A DNA stretch of 64,000 nt, taken from IMG/VR virus record IMGVR_UViG_3300015171_000001, positions 93,281 to 157,280 of that record; one strand, written 5' to 3'. The stretch comes from a virus. Every line of letters begins with the position of its first letter. Positions within the stretch are counted from its first letter, which is position 1. Position numbers and translations under genes: made by a program. The notes under the pieces are model-generated. The model was given only the letters and a program-made list of their open reading frames with translations, was not told the DNA's origin and did not search any database. Below, one piece after another: positions 25,394-35,037 of this stretch.

Positions 25394-26668
25394 ATGAAAC
25401 GATCAGAATTAAAAGAATTAGTAAAACAGGTAATTTCGGAGCAAAAATTTAAAGATGCTCCAAAGGATAAAAAAGTAAAACCAGAACCAACAATTTCAAA
25501 AAATGATATTGGACAGGAAAAAGCTGTCAGAGAATTTCTATCATCAAGAAAGAATTATACATCACATTGTGAGCAATTGGAAGATGTTGCTAAATCATTA
25601 AAAATAAATGTTAAAGATAAGACTGGAAAGAAATTATCAGATGCTATTATAGATGAATTAAATAAGGATAAAAAGAATGTATCAAAGGTTTTCAAAGCTC
25701 TTAAGAGTAAGAAATTAATAACAGAATCTATAGATCAATTGATAGTTAATAAACATTTGAGATTGATTAAAGTGGTATTATTTAAAATGGGCGCAGTCAA
25801 AAATCCTATGGAAGTGGATGTTAAAAAGGACATTTCTTATTATGTTGAACCAGAAGATTTTACTGAATTTTGTGAAAAATTAAAACTCACTCCTCCAATG
25901 TATGATGATTCATTATCAATTGACGAATATGCTAATTTGTGGGCCGAAGAAGATGAAGAAAAAAACACACCAGAATCAACTTTAAAAACTCCAGAAATTA
26001 GCCCAGAAGAAAGAGAAGTAAGAAGATTTTTATCTACAAGAAAAGATACAAATAATCATATTGAACAACTGTTGCAAATATCTCATTTACTTGGAATAAG
26101 TGTAAAGGGAAGTGATATTGATGATTTATTTAAAGTTATTTCGGATAAATTAGATCAAGATCCAATTTCTATTGAAAAAGTATTTGATTTTTTAAAGCAA
26201 ACAAAATTGATTAAAGAAATTAAAAAAATATCTTTAATAGATTTAAGAAATATTATTAAAGAAGTGATTTCTTCTGAAATGGAAGAATCCACGATTAGGA
26301 AACCTAATAAACCATACCCAAGGATTGCTGTTGGACACGAGGCACACGAAACTTCCACAACTAGAAGTTCTTTGGAAAAAGCTAAAAAATTAAATAAAAT
26401 ATATGGGAAACCTACAGAAATTTATTTACAATCTATGCCGCCAGAAGAAAAAGGACCTTTATTTTTAGTCACTGCGACATATGGTGATAAACAACACTCT
26501 TTTGAAGGATTTTCTTGGGGATATAAAGGAGAAGGTTCGTTAGGATTAAAAGAATATTTGTTAAGTGTTGGAATTCCAGAAGGTATTGATAAAATTTATG
26601 AGTTTGATCAGAAATCAAATTATTTATATACCAATGAAGATGGATCATGGCATCTAGAAAGAGAATAA
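25394..26668 (+). CDS. Internally duplicated helical protein, probable virion/internal protein
   Basis: 424 residues. The N-terminal leader KRSELKELVKQVISEQ resembles a capsid-targeting peptide (LxE/IxE). Two related ~75-residue modules follow: AVREFLSSRKNYTSHCEQLE to VSKVFKALKSKKLITE, and EVRRFLSTRKDTNNHIEQLL to IEKVFDFLKQTKLIKE. After the second comes another DLRNIIKEVISSE segment (~283-295). The C-terminal ~110 residues form a distinct alpha/beta domain (IYLQSMPPEEKGPLFLVTAT, HSFEGFSWGYKGEGSLGLKE). A motif TATACTTATA lies 6 nt before the ATG. Its stop TAA overlaps the next ATG (TAATG). Function unknown. Confidence 0.5.
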   Translation: MKRSELKELVKQVISEQKFKDAPKDKKVKPEPTISKNDIGQEKAVREFLSSRKNYTSHCEQLEDVAKSLKINVKDKTGKKLSDAIIDELNKDKKNVSKVFKALKSKKLITESIDQLIVNKHLRLIKVVLFKMGAVKNPMEVDVKKDISYYVEPEDFTEFCEKLKLTPPMYDDSLSIDEYANLWAEEDEEKNTPESTLKTPEISPEEREVRRFLSTRKDTNNHIEQLLQISHLLGISVKGSDIDDLFKVISDKLDQDPISIEKVFDFLKQTKLIKEIKKISLIDLRNIIKEVISSEMEESTIRKPNKPYPRIAVGHEAHETSTTRSSLEKAKKLNKIYGKPTEIYLQSMPPEEKGPLFLVTATYGDKQHSFEGFSWGYKGEGSLGLKEYLLSVGIPEGIDKIYEFDQKSNYLYTNEDGSWHLERE

Positions 26669-27021
26669 TGAAAATTGGTATTAAAGAATTAAAGCAAATT
26701 ATTAAAGAAGTTATTTCTGAAAATAATTTGGGAGAAATGGTTCATAATTCAAGAACTGGTGTTGATTGGATTGGAGAAATGGAAAAGGCGGTCAATGCCG
26801 CACCACAACTTAATAATAATCAAGAATTAAAAAAAGTCTTGTTAAAAGCAATTGATGAACTTCATATTGGATCATTAAGAGGAAAATCAGACAAACTTCA
26901 AAATTGGTTAAATCTATTAAAGAAAACATTATCTTCTCCAAATTTTCAAAAAAACTGGAGAGTTTATAATTCAGAATTGACTAATTTTGCCGCCGCCATC
27001 ACAAAATTTGCTCGTTCTTGA
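26668..27021 (+). CDS. Small helical protein with capsid-targeting-like leader
   Basis: 117 residues from the ATG at 26668, which overlaps the TAA of the previous gene; the frame runs upstream to 26647 but the shared leader marks the start. It begins MKIGIKELKQIIKEVISENN, nearly identical to the leader of the upstream gene and to its internal copy. The rest is helical (NNQELKKVLLKAIDELHIG, KLQNWLNLLKKTL). Its last ~50 bp overlap the tail of the convergent minus-strand metallopeptidase-like gene. Confidence 0.5.
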   Translation: MKIGIKELKQIIKEVISENNLGEMVHNSRTGVDWIGEMEKAVNAAPQLNNNQELKKVLLKAIDELHIGSLRGKSDKLQNWLNLLKKTLSSPNFQKNWRVYNSELTNFAAAITKFARS

Positions 27022-27711
27022 AAGCCTTTGTTTCTTTAAGAGATATTGTATCCTAAATTTTTCACTATTTATTAGTGGAGATTGTAGTTTAAAACACTTG
27101 TTGCAATAGTTATCGTATTGTCGCATAGAAAACTTAAAATCGTCGCTTAGAATAGGCACTGTGCATGAATATGCGTTAATCTCATCTAGATAGTTATCCT
27201 CACACACAAAAAAATAATCAGATTCTTTCATGTGAGTTAATATTTGGTTTGTAACATGTTTATATGTTTTGGAAAACATGTGTTTCATAATTCTTTTTTT
27301 GTAACACGGATAAATATTATATATCGCATGAACATATTCGTGTTCTAAAACCAGATAATTTCCAGCACCAATATCAAATACCCCTATCAAATAACATCCT
27401 TCTTTGTAGATTCTTTTTATATATTTTTCTTTTGTGGTCAATTCATTATCATTAAATAATTCAAAAAATTCTTTCATGCACGATGCTGGAATATTATAAC
27501 CCAATACTCTGGTTTTCCAGTTTTTGATATTTTCGTATTTTTTGAATCCTTTCTTGAAGAATTCTTTTATAGTGAATTTGTGATGCAATAATTCTGCATT
27601 GTGGGATTCATAAAAAGCAGATATTCTAAATAACGATTGATTCATATCTTCTGGATTATAAAAATCAAGAACTTGAATCTTTTCATCATGAATCATTGTT
27701 AAAACTCGCAT
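26971..27711 (-). CDS. HExxH zinc-metallopeptidase-like protein
   Basis: 246 residues. LVLEHEYVHAIYNIYP gives H124-E-Y-V-H128 with a further Glu 49 residues on (EDNYLDEINAYSC, E177), a gluzincin-like HExxH...E zinc site. Cysteines at the end (YCNKCFKLQ) could bind a structural metal. There is no signal peptide or membrane segment, so it is cytoplasmic. It lies on the minus strand with its own upstream region, and its 3' end overlaps the preceding + strand gene by about 50 bp. Substrate unknown. Confidence 0.6.
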   Translation of the reverse strand: MRVLTMIHDEKIQVLDFYNPEDMNQSLFRISAFYESHNAELLHHKFTIKEFFKKGFKKYENIKNWKTRVLGYNIPASCMKEFFELFNDNELTTKEKYIKRIYKEGCYLIGVFDIGAGNYLVLEHEYVHAIYNIYPCYKKRIMKHMFSKTYKHVTNQILTHMKESDYFFVCEDNYLDEINAYSCTVPILSDDFKFSMRQYDNYCNKCFKLQSPLINSEKFRIQYLLKKQRLSRTSKFCDGGGKISQF

Positions 27712-27796
27712 AAATTCAAAATATCACATTTTATAAAAAATGTAAAGAACTTTATTTTTGAATTATTTTATTAAATAATTCGTATATATTAGAATC

Positions 27797-28645
27797 ATGA
27801 GCACACAACCAACGATAGTTCCAATTCAGTCTCCAAGTAAAAACGCACCTTCTTATATTCCTAATCAACCAAAGCAAGAGGAGAAAAAGAAAAATACTAA
27901 AGTTTTTAAATTACCAAGTCAAGGATATTTTTATCCAGAAGAATCACCATTAGCAAGTGGAGAAATTGAACTAAAATTTGTCACTGCAAAACACGAAGAT
28001 ATTTTGTCAAGTCAAAATTTTATTAAAAAGGGAATTGTTATTGACGAATTTTTGAAATCTGTTATTTTTGATCCAAAAATTAAACTGGAAGATCTTTTGG
28101 TCGGTGATAAGAATGCTATATTTGTATTTGCCAGAATTCTTGCATATGGAAAGGATTATGAAATTAAACAAAAATGTCCTGCGTGCGGAGAAGAAAATCA
28201 AGTTGTGGTAGATTTGGATAAATTATCTGTCAAGGAAATTGACTTTGAAAAATTTAAAAAGAATGTTAATTTATTTCAATACACTTTTCCTAATTGTCAA
28301 AGAGAAATTTTATTTAAATTATCGACCCACAAAGATGAGCAAGATGTTGATGTTGAACTAAAGAGTTTGGCTAAAGTAACTAAAAATAGTTCTTCACCAA
28401 CAGTTACTACAACATTGAAGAAAATGATCGTTTCTGTTGATGGAAAAGAAGATAAGGGATATATTAAATCTTTTATTGAAAAGGAACTCCCATCGGTTGA
28501 TAGTGCTGAGTTTCGAAAATATCTTAAGACTTTTATGCCAGACGTTGATATGACATATGATTTTACTTGTGATTCGTGTGGTCATACTCAAAAACTATCC
28601 ATCCCAATTGGGGTTAATTTCTTGTGGCCAGATGTTAATAGTTAA
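27797..28645 (+). CDS. Baseplate hub protein (T4 gp26-like), copy 1
   Basis: 282 residues. FKLPSQGYFYPEESPLASGE, then FVTAKHEDILSSQNFIKKG and VIDEFLKSVI, is the signature of the T4-type baseplate protein family (gp26 in annotated relatives). It has two Zn-ribbon half-sites (CPACGEENQV at ~122 and CDSCGHTQKL at ~258). A Pro/Gln-rich N-terminal tail (~30 aa) precedes the domain. It is followed 3 nt after its stop by a diverged paralogue and sits just upstream of the tape-measure gene, which supports a hub or baseplate assembly role. The exact T4 counterpart is less certain. Confidence 0.65.
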   Translation: MSTQPTIVPIQSPSKNAPSYIPNQPKQEEKKKNTKVFKLPSQGYFYPEESPLASGEIELKFVTAKHEDILSSQNFIKKGIVIDEFLKSVIFDPKIKLEDLLVGDKNAIFVFARILAYGKDYEIKQKCPACGEENQVVVDLDKLSVKEIDFEKFKKNVNLFQYTFPNCQREILFKLSTHKDEQDVDVELKSLAKVTKNSSSPTVTTTLKKMIVSVDGKEDKGYIKSFIEKELPSVDSAEFRKYLKTFMPDVDMTYDFTCDSCGHTQKLSIPIGVNFLWPDVNS

Positions 28646-28647
28646 TT

Positions 28648-29577
28648 GTGGGATATCCGACAGACATAATTTCACTTCCAAGTGAAGGATATTTTTATCC
28701 AAAAAAAAATCCATTGTCTACAGGTACAGTTGAGGTTAAATATTTGACTGGAAATCATGAGGAAATTTTATCAAATAAAAATTTGATAAAAAAAGGATTA
28801 TCGGTAGATATTGTTTTAAAAGATATTATTGTTGATAAAAATATTCCATATGAAGATATTTTGGTCATGGATAAAGAGGCTTTGATATTGGCCTCCAAAA
28901 TGTTAAGTTATGGTGGGAATCAGAAGTATAACATAAGATGTCCCAATTGTGAAAAAGAAATGGAAGTATCAATAAATTTATATTCATTTGAATCTAGTTT
29001 GTTTAATTTTTCCTGCTTTGAGAGAGGGAAAAATTTTAATTATTGTGAATTACCTTCTGGAGATATTATTTTTTATAAATTTCCAACAATTGCAGATGAG
29101 AGAAAATATTATGGGAAAGAAAAGACAGATTTTTTAAAAACAATAATACTTGCGGTCAATGAATCAAAAAATAAAAAAGTAATATCGAAATATATTGATA
29201 CCGAGTTTCTTTCTAAAGATAGTTTATATTTCAGAAAACATTTGGAAGTTAATTCTCCAGAAATAAATTCCAAATTTGGATTTAATTGTTCTGCGTGTGA
29301 ATATGTTAAAACAATGAAAATGCCTTTGGGAGATGTGTTTTTTAATTTAGATGAATATTATAGACTTAACTTACATGAAGAAATTTTTTCTCTGTGTTAT
29401 TATGGTCAAGGATTTGAAGAAAAAAGTGTTTATGAAATGCCAGTTTATAAGAGAAAGTTGTATTTGCAGAAGTTGAAAGATACTAAGGATAAAGAAAATG
29501 AACAAAATAATTCTTCTGAACCAAAGAAAAGTTCACAACCAAGTTCGGTAAATGTACCTAAACATTTTCACAAGTAA
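28648..29577 (+). CDS. Baseplate hub protein (T4 gp26-like), copy 2
   Basis: 309 residues from a GTG. Same core as copy 1: SLPSEGYFYPKKNPLSTGTV, LTGNHEEILSNKNLIKKG, SVDIVLKDII, Zn half-sites CPNCEKEMEV and CSACEYVKTM. It has an extra C-terminal helix and a Lys/Asp/Glu then Ser/Pro tail (KDTKDKENEQNN). The tandem duplication suggests the two form a hetero-complex or act at different assembly steps. Confidence 0.65.
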   Translation: MGYPTDIISLPSEGYFYPKKNPLSTGTVEVKYLTGNHEEILSNKNLIKKGLSVDIVLKDIIVDKNIPYEDILVMDKEALILASKMLSYGGNQKYNIRCPNCEKEMEVSINLYSFESSLFNFSCFERGKNFNYCELPSGDIIFYKFPTIADERKYYGKEKTDFLKTIILAVNESKNKKVISKYIDTEFLSKDSLYFRKHLEVNSPEINSKFGFNCSACEYVKTMKMPLGDVFFNLDEYYRLNLHEEIFSLCYYGQGFEEKSVYEMPVYKRKLYLQKLKDTKDKENEQNNSSEPKKSSQPSSVNVPKHFHK

Positions 29578-29595
29578 ATAATATTAAAAAAAGTA

Positions 29596-29623
29596 TTGAC
29601 TTTTTTTATTTTTGTCGTATATT
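29596..29623 (+). promoter_or_regulatory. Sigma70-type promoter before 29630 gene
   Basis: TTGACT (29596-29601), 16-nt spacer, TATATT (29618-29623), with TATAAT overlapping at 29623-29628. The ATG at 29630 is 6 nt after the -10, giving a leaderless or very short-leader transcript. Confidence 0.65.
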
Positions 29624-29629
29624 ATAATA

Positions 29630-30010
29630 ATGTATATAATATTTCTTATAATTGTTGCTTCCTATCTAATACTTATTCGTGTCCAAGATGGCACATCGCC
29701 GAAATTATCTGAGAGATTGTCAATGACAGATCCAGAACATAGAAAATTGTATTATGAGGCAAAAGAAGCTAAAGATATTGCTGATAATGATGTTAATAAT
29801 TGTCCAGGAAAAACATATCAAGAAAGAAAAGATAATCTTCTGAAATATTGTCGGGAAGAATTAAGTCCTGAACGCATGATGGAAATACAAGTTAGAACTA
29901 TGAGTAAAGATTCGTGGGAAGCTTACGAAAAAGAACATCCACTTATATTTATTAAATATGCAAATATGTTAAATGAAATTTTAAAAGATAAATCAAAGTG
30001 GCTGATATAG
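29630..30010 (+). CDS. Small membrane-anchored protein
   Basis: 126 residues from the ATG at 29630; an in-frame TTG at 29612 lies within the promoter and is unlikely. Residues 1-17 (MYIIFLIIVASYLILI) form a transmembrane segment, followed by a charged helical cytoplasmic domain (YYEAKEAKDIADNDVNN, EERMMEIQ-type helix). Ends by overlapping the GTG start of the tape-measure gene by 13 nt. Function unknown. Confidence 0.6.
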   Translation: MYIIFLIIVASYLILIRVQDGTSPKLSERLSMTDPEHRKLYYEAKEAKDIADNDVNNCPGKTYQERKDNLLKYCREELSPERMMEIQVRTMSKDSWEAYEKEHPLIFIKYANMLNEILKDKSKWLI

Positions 30011-33000
30011 ATAATAAAAATATAAAAAATGCAAAAGATGTTGCTGATAATATAGATTTATCAAAAAACGCATCTAAAGCCATTGCTAGTTATTGGGAAA
30101 TTATTTCCAATAAACTAGGAATTTCTTCGGACAAATCGTCAGAAATTGCTAAATTGGCAAAAGACCATTCTAATTCTCAAGAAAAATTTAATTTATTAAA
30201 AGCTAAAGAAAATGATCTTGTTGAGAAAATTGGAAAACAATCAAATAAAGAAGAATTAAATATTAAAGAGTTGATTAAACACAAACAAGAACTTTTAAAA
30301 AATACACAATCTAATATAGAATTTGATAAGAAATCCCACGAAGAAGGAAAATTATCAGAAATTGATCATGAAAAATTGATAAAAGATATTCAAAAAGAAA
30401 TGGATATAAAGAAAGAAATAGAAATTTTGCAATTATCAACAAAAGAATCCTTGACTCAACAAATAATAGATACAAAAATTTTATCAAAATCTCAGAAGGA
30501 TATATCCGATAGGTTACAAAATCAATTAAAATCTGTCAAAAAACAAGATGAATTACAAAAAAGTATTATTGGGCATGTTAGTAATATTTCTGGATCTTTT
30601 GGAGAAGTTGGAAAGTCTTTAGAAGCATTGGGTATTATTATAGAAGGAGTTATTGCAAATCCTTTGACTATTATTTTAGTATTATTGGGAATGGCAGTAA
30701 AATTATTTGTTGATCTTGATGCAGCAGGGGGAGAATTATCAAAGACTACACACCTTCTCCAATCTCAGACAGTAGATTTAAAAAAACAAATACAGGATAT
30801 AACTGTAGAATATTCTAAATATGGTATAACAGCTTCGGATGTTGCTAAAACTCAGGCAGGTATATTAGAATCAACAAATGATAATAATTTTGCTACATTA
30901 AAAACTGCAGCCTCAGTTGCATTAATGGATAAAAGATTGGGAGTCTCTGCAGAAAGTTCTACTGATGTATTGTCAATATTTAGAGGAATGAGTGGGATGT
31001 CTAGCGATGCCGCACTTAATTTGTCTGCACAGACAATACAAATGGCAAAATTGGCACATGTCGCCCCTGGTAAAATATTTGAGGATATTGCAAAATCTTC
31101 TGGAAAGGCATTGGTGTATATGAAAGGAGATGCTACTGCATTAGTTAAGGCCGCAATAGAAGCCAGACGGTTTGGTTCGTCTTTAGATGCAGTAGCATCC
31201 AGTGCAGATAGTTTACTAGATTTTGAAACTTCTATTAATTCAGAAATGAATTTGTCTCAAATGTTGGGAAAAAATATAAATCTTCAAAAAATGAGAGAAC
31301 TTGCATTTAATAAAGATTTGGGGGGATTAGCAAAAGCACAATCTGAATTTTTAAGAGAACAAGGTGGATTGCAAAATATGAATGTATTTGCACAAAAAGC
31401 AGCAGGACAAGCACTAGGACTCACTCTTGAACAAATGACAAAAATAAATGACCAAAACGCAATCCAAGATGATTTTGCTAAAGAAATGGCCGAAGCAAAA
31501 ACGAAAGATCCTGTTCATTATGCAGAAATGGATAAGTTTCAAAAGGATCAAATACAATATGAAAAACAAAAGGCTGATTTAGGAAAAAAATCAAAACTTT
31601 CTGGATATGAATCCTTAAAACAATTAGCCGAACAAGAAAAAACTCAGACTCAATTAGCAGATATGCAGGCAAAATTTAATGGACTGGTGGCGAAGTTAGG
31701 TGCAGCATTATTACCAATTGTATCTAAAATAATACTCCCATTATTACAAAAAATAACTGATGGAATCACATCATGGACTGGATCTACAGAAGATTTTTCT
31801 AAAGCACTCGACGACAATATTTCCAAATATAAGTGGTTATTAAAACTTATATATGAAATCTCAATTGGTGTATTTAAAATTTCTTCTTTAGTTGTATATT
31901 TTGTATTATTAGGAAAAATATTGTCTAGAATTGGAGTTTTTGGTGAAGAGTTTACGGAAACAATTTTGAAGTGGGTTGAAAGTATAAAAAATGTATTTTC
32001 GTGGTTTTCTAAAATATTTAAATTTATTCCAATTATTGGAAAATTTGGTGCGGCATTTTTAGAAGCTATTCCTGGGTTGGGAGAAATTATAATAGCCATT
32101 CAAACAATTTGGTCTGTTATTTCAAATGTTATTAAAAATTGGGACACATTGAAACAACAACTTATGAGTGGGGATATTGCTGGTTTATTCAAAACAATTG
32201 GAAAGATTATATTTGATACATTAACGGATGTTTTATTTTCTCCATTTGTTAGTTTATTAAATTGGGTCGGAAGTTTTTTTGGTGTTAAACTTGGAGATAT
32301 TTCCTTGAGTGCAGTTAAAGGATTATCAAAATTAATTTACGTGTATGCAATAGAACCAATTATAGATATTGGTCAAGCATTTATTGATATGTTCAAAAAT
32401 ATTTACAATGCGTTTAAATCTGGAATTTGGTCTGGAATTGGAGCACTAATATTAGAACCATTTAAATTTATCGCAAAAGCTTTGTACGATTGGTTTATTT
32501 CCCCATTTGTTAATGTATTAGATTGGATTGGGAGCTTTTTTGGTGCGCATCTAAAAGATTTTATTTTGGATGGATTAAAATCGGCAGGGAATTTAGCATA
32601 TGATATTTTAATACAACCTTTTATGGATGTATGGAATTGGTTAAAGAAAACATTTTTTGGCAATTCGCCATCCGAATTAGGATTGTTGATTGTGAATGGC
32701 ATAGGGGCCATAGGTGGATTATTATTGGATGTATTACTATCTCCATATAAAATGGCCTGGACATTGATTACAGACCTTTTTAGTTTTAACAACATAGGAA
32801 AGACAATAATGGAAACATTTGAAAAAATTGCGCCAATGATATTTGGGGCATTAATTTCTCCATTTCAAGATATTATAAAGTATATTCCTGATAATTTACT
32901 TCCAAAGGGAGTAAAGAATATATTTACAAATATTCCTGATAAAACATCCAAACCAGAAGATTTTCAATCCACAAACACTCAAGAACAATCAAAGCAATCT

Positions 33001-33156
33001 GTTAAAGTAGATTCTACTAATACAGACTTAAATGATGTTCTTTCTAAGTTAACTGCTGCAATAAACATATTGATGAATAATGGAATTACTGTAGAACTTG
33101 ATGGTCAAAAAGTAACAAAAGCAATAACTAGTAGGGTTGCTACACAGAACGTTTAA
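29998..33156 (+). CDS. Tail tape measure protein
   Basis: 1052 residues from a GTG overlapping the previous gene. The first ~190 residues are coiled-coil (KLAKDHSNSQEKFNLLKAKEN etc.). A hydrophobic segment at ~225-240 (NPLTIILVLLGMAVKLF) and an Ala-rich region GITASDVAKTQAGILES to SGMSSDAALNLSAQTIQ follow. Then several hydrophobic and amphipathic helices, and three related Trp-rich segments (LLNWVGSFFGVKLGDI, LDWIGSFFGAHLKDF, VWNWLKKTFFG). Length, coiled coil, membrane-active stretches and position beside baseplate genes fit a tape measure, which sets tail length and enters the host membrane. Which T4 gene it corresponds to (gp29) is by position. Confidence 0.78.
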   Translation: MADIDNKNIKNAKDVADNIDLSKNASKAIASYWEIISNKLGISSDKSSEIAKLAKDHSNSQEKFNLLKAKENDLVEKIGKQSNKEELNIKELIKHKQELLKNTQSNIEFDKKSHEEGKLSEIDHEKLIKDIQKEMDIKKEIEILQLSTKESLTQQIIDTKILSKSQKDISDRLQNQLKSVKKQDELQKSIIGHVSNISGSFGEVGKSLEALGIIIEGVIANPLTIILVLLGMAVKLFVDLDAAGGELSKTTHLLQSQTVDLKKQIQDITVEYSKYGITASDVAKTQAGILESTNDNNFATLKTAASVALMDKRLGVSAESSTDVLSIFRGMSGMSSDAALNLSAQTIQMAKLAHVAPGKIFEDIAKSSGKALVYMKGDATALVKAAIEARRFGSSLDAVASSADSLLDFETSINSEMNLSQMLGKNINLQKMRELAFNKDLGGLAKAQSEFLREQGGLQNMNVFAQKAAGQALGLTLEQMTKINDQNAIQDDFAKEMAEAKTKDPVHYAEMDKFQKDQIQYEKQKADLGKKSKLSGYESLKQLAEQEKTQTQLADMQAKFNGLVAKLGAALLPIVSKIILPLLQKITDGITSWTGSTEDFSKALDDNISKYKWLLKLIYEISIGVFKISSLVVYFVLLGKILSRIGVFGEEFTETILKWVESIKNVFSWFSKIFKFIPIIGKFGAAFLEAIPGLGEIIIAIQTIWSVISNVIKNWDTLKQQLMSGDIAGLFKTIGKIIFDTLTDVLFSPFVSLLNWVGSFFGVKLGDISLSAVKGLSKLIYVYAIEPIIDIGQAFIDMFKNIYNAFKSGIWSGIGALILEPFKFIAKALYDWFISPFVNVLDWIGSFFGAHLKDFILDGLKSAGNLAYDILIQPFMDVWNWLKKTFFGNSPSELGLLIVNGIGAIGGLLLDVLLSPYKMAWTLITDLFSFNNIGKTIMETFEKIAPMIFGALISPFQDIIKYIPDNLLPKGVKNIFTNIPDKTSKPEDFQSTNTQEQSKQSVKVDSTNTDLNDVLSKLTAAINILMNNGITVELDGQKVTKAITSRVATQNV

Positions 33157-33194
33157 TCATTAGTAAATAAAACAATAGTAGTTTTTTCTTTTTT

Positions 33195-33204
33195 AATATT
33201 TATA
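33195..33204 (+). promoter_or_regulatory. AT-rich promoter-like motif before baseplate gene
   Basis: AATATTTATA, 3 nt before the ATG at 33208, preceded by a T-rich stretch. Fits the recurrent late-type motif. Confidence 0.4.
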
Positions 33205-33207
33205 TTC

Positions 33208-35037
33208 ATGTCCGATGCTTTTGTAAATAATAATTTATCACAAACGTTTAATAATAATAATTCCACCACAATTTATGGTGTGTCCAATTATTCTGCATTT
33301 ATAGCAGGTTCTGATCAGGAAAATAATCCAACTGGAGGACCAGTTCCAACAGAATATTCTATTAATGCAGCAAGATTTAATGACGCTATTAATAATGTTT
33401 ATGGAGGATCGGATGTATATAATTCAGATAATCCCGCGTTGGATGTTGGGTTTAGACAACCATATGTTTATACAAAATTGACTGATTCTGATCTTATTAA
33501 ATATATTAAGAAATACGACACTAGAGCATTTCCAATAGGATCAACTGTTCAAGATACAGAGAGAATAGGTAAATTAATGATTTCTGGAAAGGGAATATTA
33601 TTCAATGCCACTCAATTTTTTTTACAAGGATATAATGCATTTAATGAAACTAGTTTATATAATCCATTGATGCCAATAACCGCAGTTGCTTCTTATGTTG
33701 GAATGGGATTAGTGCCAAGACCAAGAAGGTTTATTAATATTTCTAATTTTTCTATAGGATCTCTATTTGGATTTGGTAATTTAAATAGTCCTCCTCCAAC
33801 AGGAACTTTAGTATCAGCCGTTTCTAAGAATAATATTACTGTTAATGCACCAGAGGCATCATATGGAAACGGGACCACATATGCTGGATTACAGAGAGCA
33901 AGAACTGCATCGGCAGCATACAAAACATTTTCTAATATTTGGGGAACACAAACAAGTGACACTCCAAGTTTTTTAGCAACATTAGCATCAACATTTCTGC
34001 CAAGCAATTTGGCTCCAATGCCAACACAAAATGGAATTTATAAAATAGGAGATACCACAACATATGATATAATGACTGTAGATAAGATTGGAAGATTTAC
34101 TTCTGGGAAATATGTGAGAAATGGATCAATTGCAACATATTCTCCAAATTCTGTTATAGTTGCGGAGGTCATGCCAAATACACCAGATAATGTATATGAC
34201 GTTTCGGATTCAAATGATTTAGATGTTCCTATAGACAATAGTACCTCAAATTTGGTAAGTTTAATTTCTTCATTAACAAATACAAACACAAGATTTGGAA
34301 AAATAAATTCTTCTTTAACAAGTAAACAACAATACCAAAATTTACCAAATCCAACCGCACCAGCAAATATACAATCTGGAAATAATTATGAATCTCAAAT
34401 AAGCATAGCTTCTGGATCATATATCACAAAGTATGGGTTTTCGACACTGGGTATAAATGGTCAGGGGGATCAAATTAATGAATCATTTACCGTAACAAGC
34501 AATTCCGATATTAAAGATCTTGCCAAATTTTATTTTTATGATGTTTATAATAAAAAATATTTGCCATTTAGAAATACAATAACCGATTTGAATTTTTCAA
34601 CTAATGCAGAATGGGAAGAATATTCTTATATTGGTAGAGCAGATAATCTGTATACATATAAAGGATTTTCACGAACTTTGAGTTTTTCCTTTATAGTATA
34701 TGCAAATAGATTAGATGAACTTGGTCCAAGTTGGGCAAGAGCAAATTATTTGGCATCATTATTAGAGCCAATTGATTATGTTCAAGAATTTATTGTTCCA
34801 CCATTTGTTAAAGTTACTATCGGAAATTTATTTGTTGATCAACCTTGTATTTTGGATTCCTTTCAAATATCTATAGTTAATGAACAAACTTGGGATATTG
34901 ACAATGGATTACCACAATCATTTTCATGTGCAGTAGATCTAAAAGTTCTTCAAAAAGATGTTCCTAATATTGCCAATTTAAAATTTGCAGAGACTAAGAT
35001 AGTGACGGATGTGTATCAACTTACAGGAGCACAATGA
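33208..35037 (+). CDS. Baseplate / tail-associated structural protein
   Basis: 609 residues. The first ~400 residues are Asn/Ser/Thr-rich. The C-terminal ~200 residues are distinctive: PFRNTITDLNFSTNAEWEEY, SYIGRADNLYTYKGFSRTLS, FIVYANRLDELGPSW, PFVKVTIGNLFVDQPCILDS, WDIDNGLPQSFSC. This tube-like beta domain ('rates of x-GRADP-YtYkG') recurs in baseplate and tail-tube-initiator proteins of large myoviruses. It could correspond to T4 gp48/gp54, but I cannot confirm. Its TGA overlaps the next ATGATG start, suggesting coupled expression with the gp53-like protein. Confidence 0.6.
   Translation: MSDAFVNNNLSQTFNNNNSTTIYGVSNYSAFIAGSDQENNPTGGPVPTEYSINAARFNDAINNVYGGSDVYNSDNPALDVGFRQPYVYTKLTDSDLIKYIKKYDTRAFPIGSTVQDTERIGKLMISGKGILFNATQFFLQGYNAFNETSLYNPLMPITAVASYVGMGLVPRPRRFINISNFSIGSLFGFGNLNSPPPTGTLVSAVSKNNITVNAPEASYGNGTTYAGLQRARTASAAYKTFSNIWGTQTSDTPSFLATLASTFLPSNLAPMPTQNGIYKIGDTTTYDIMTVDKIGRFTSGKYVRNGSIATYSPNSVIVAEVMPNTPDNVYDVSDSNDLDVPIDNSTSNLVSLISSLTNTNTRFGKINSSLTSKQQYQNLPNPTAPANIQSGNNYESQISIASGSYITKYGFSTLGINGQGDQINESFTVTSNSDIKDLAKFYFYDVYNKKYLPFRNTITDLNFSTNAEWEEYSYIGRADNLYTYKGFSRTLSFSFIVYANRLDELGPSWARANYLASLLEPIDYVQEFIVPPFVKVTIGNLFVDQPCILDSFQISIVNEQTWDIDNGLPQSFSCAVDLKVLQKDVPNIANLKFAETKIVTDVYQLTGAQ

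Noticed and set aside
31650-32795. Minus-strand frames opposite the tape measure gene
   Set aside because: Antisense shadows with biased composition; the + strand gene is clear.
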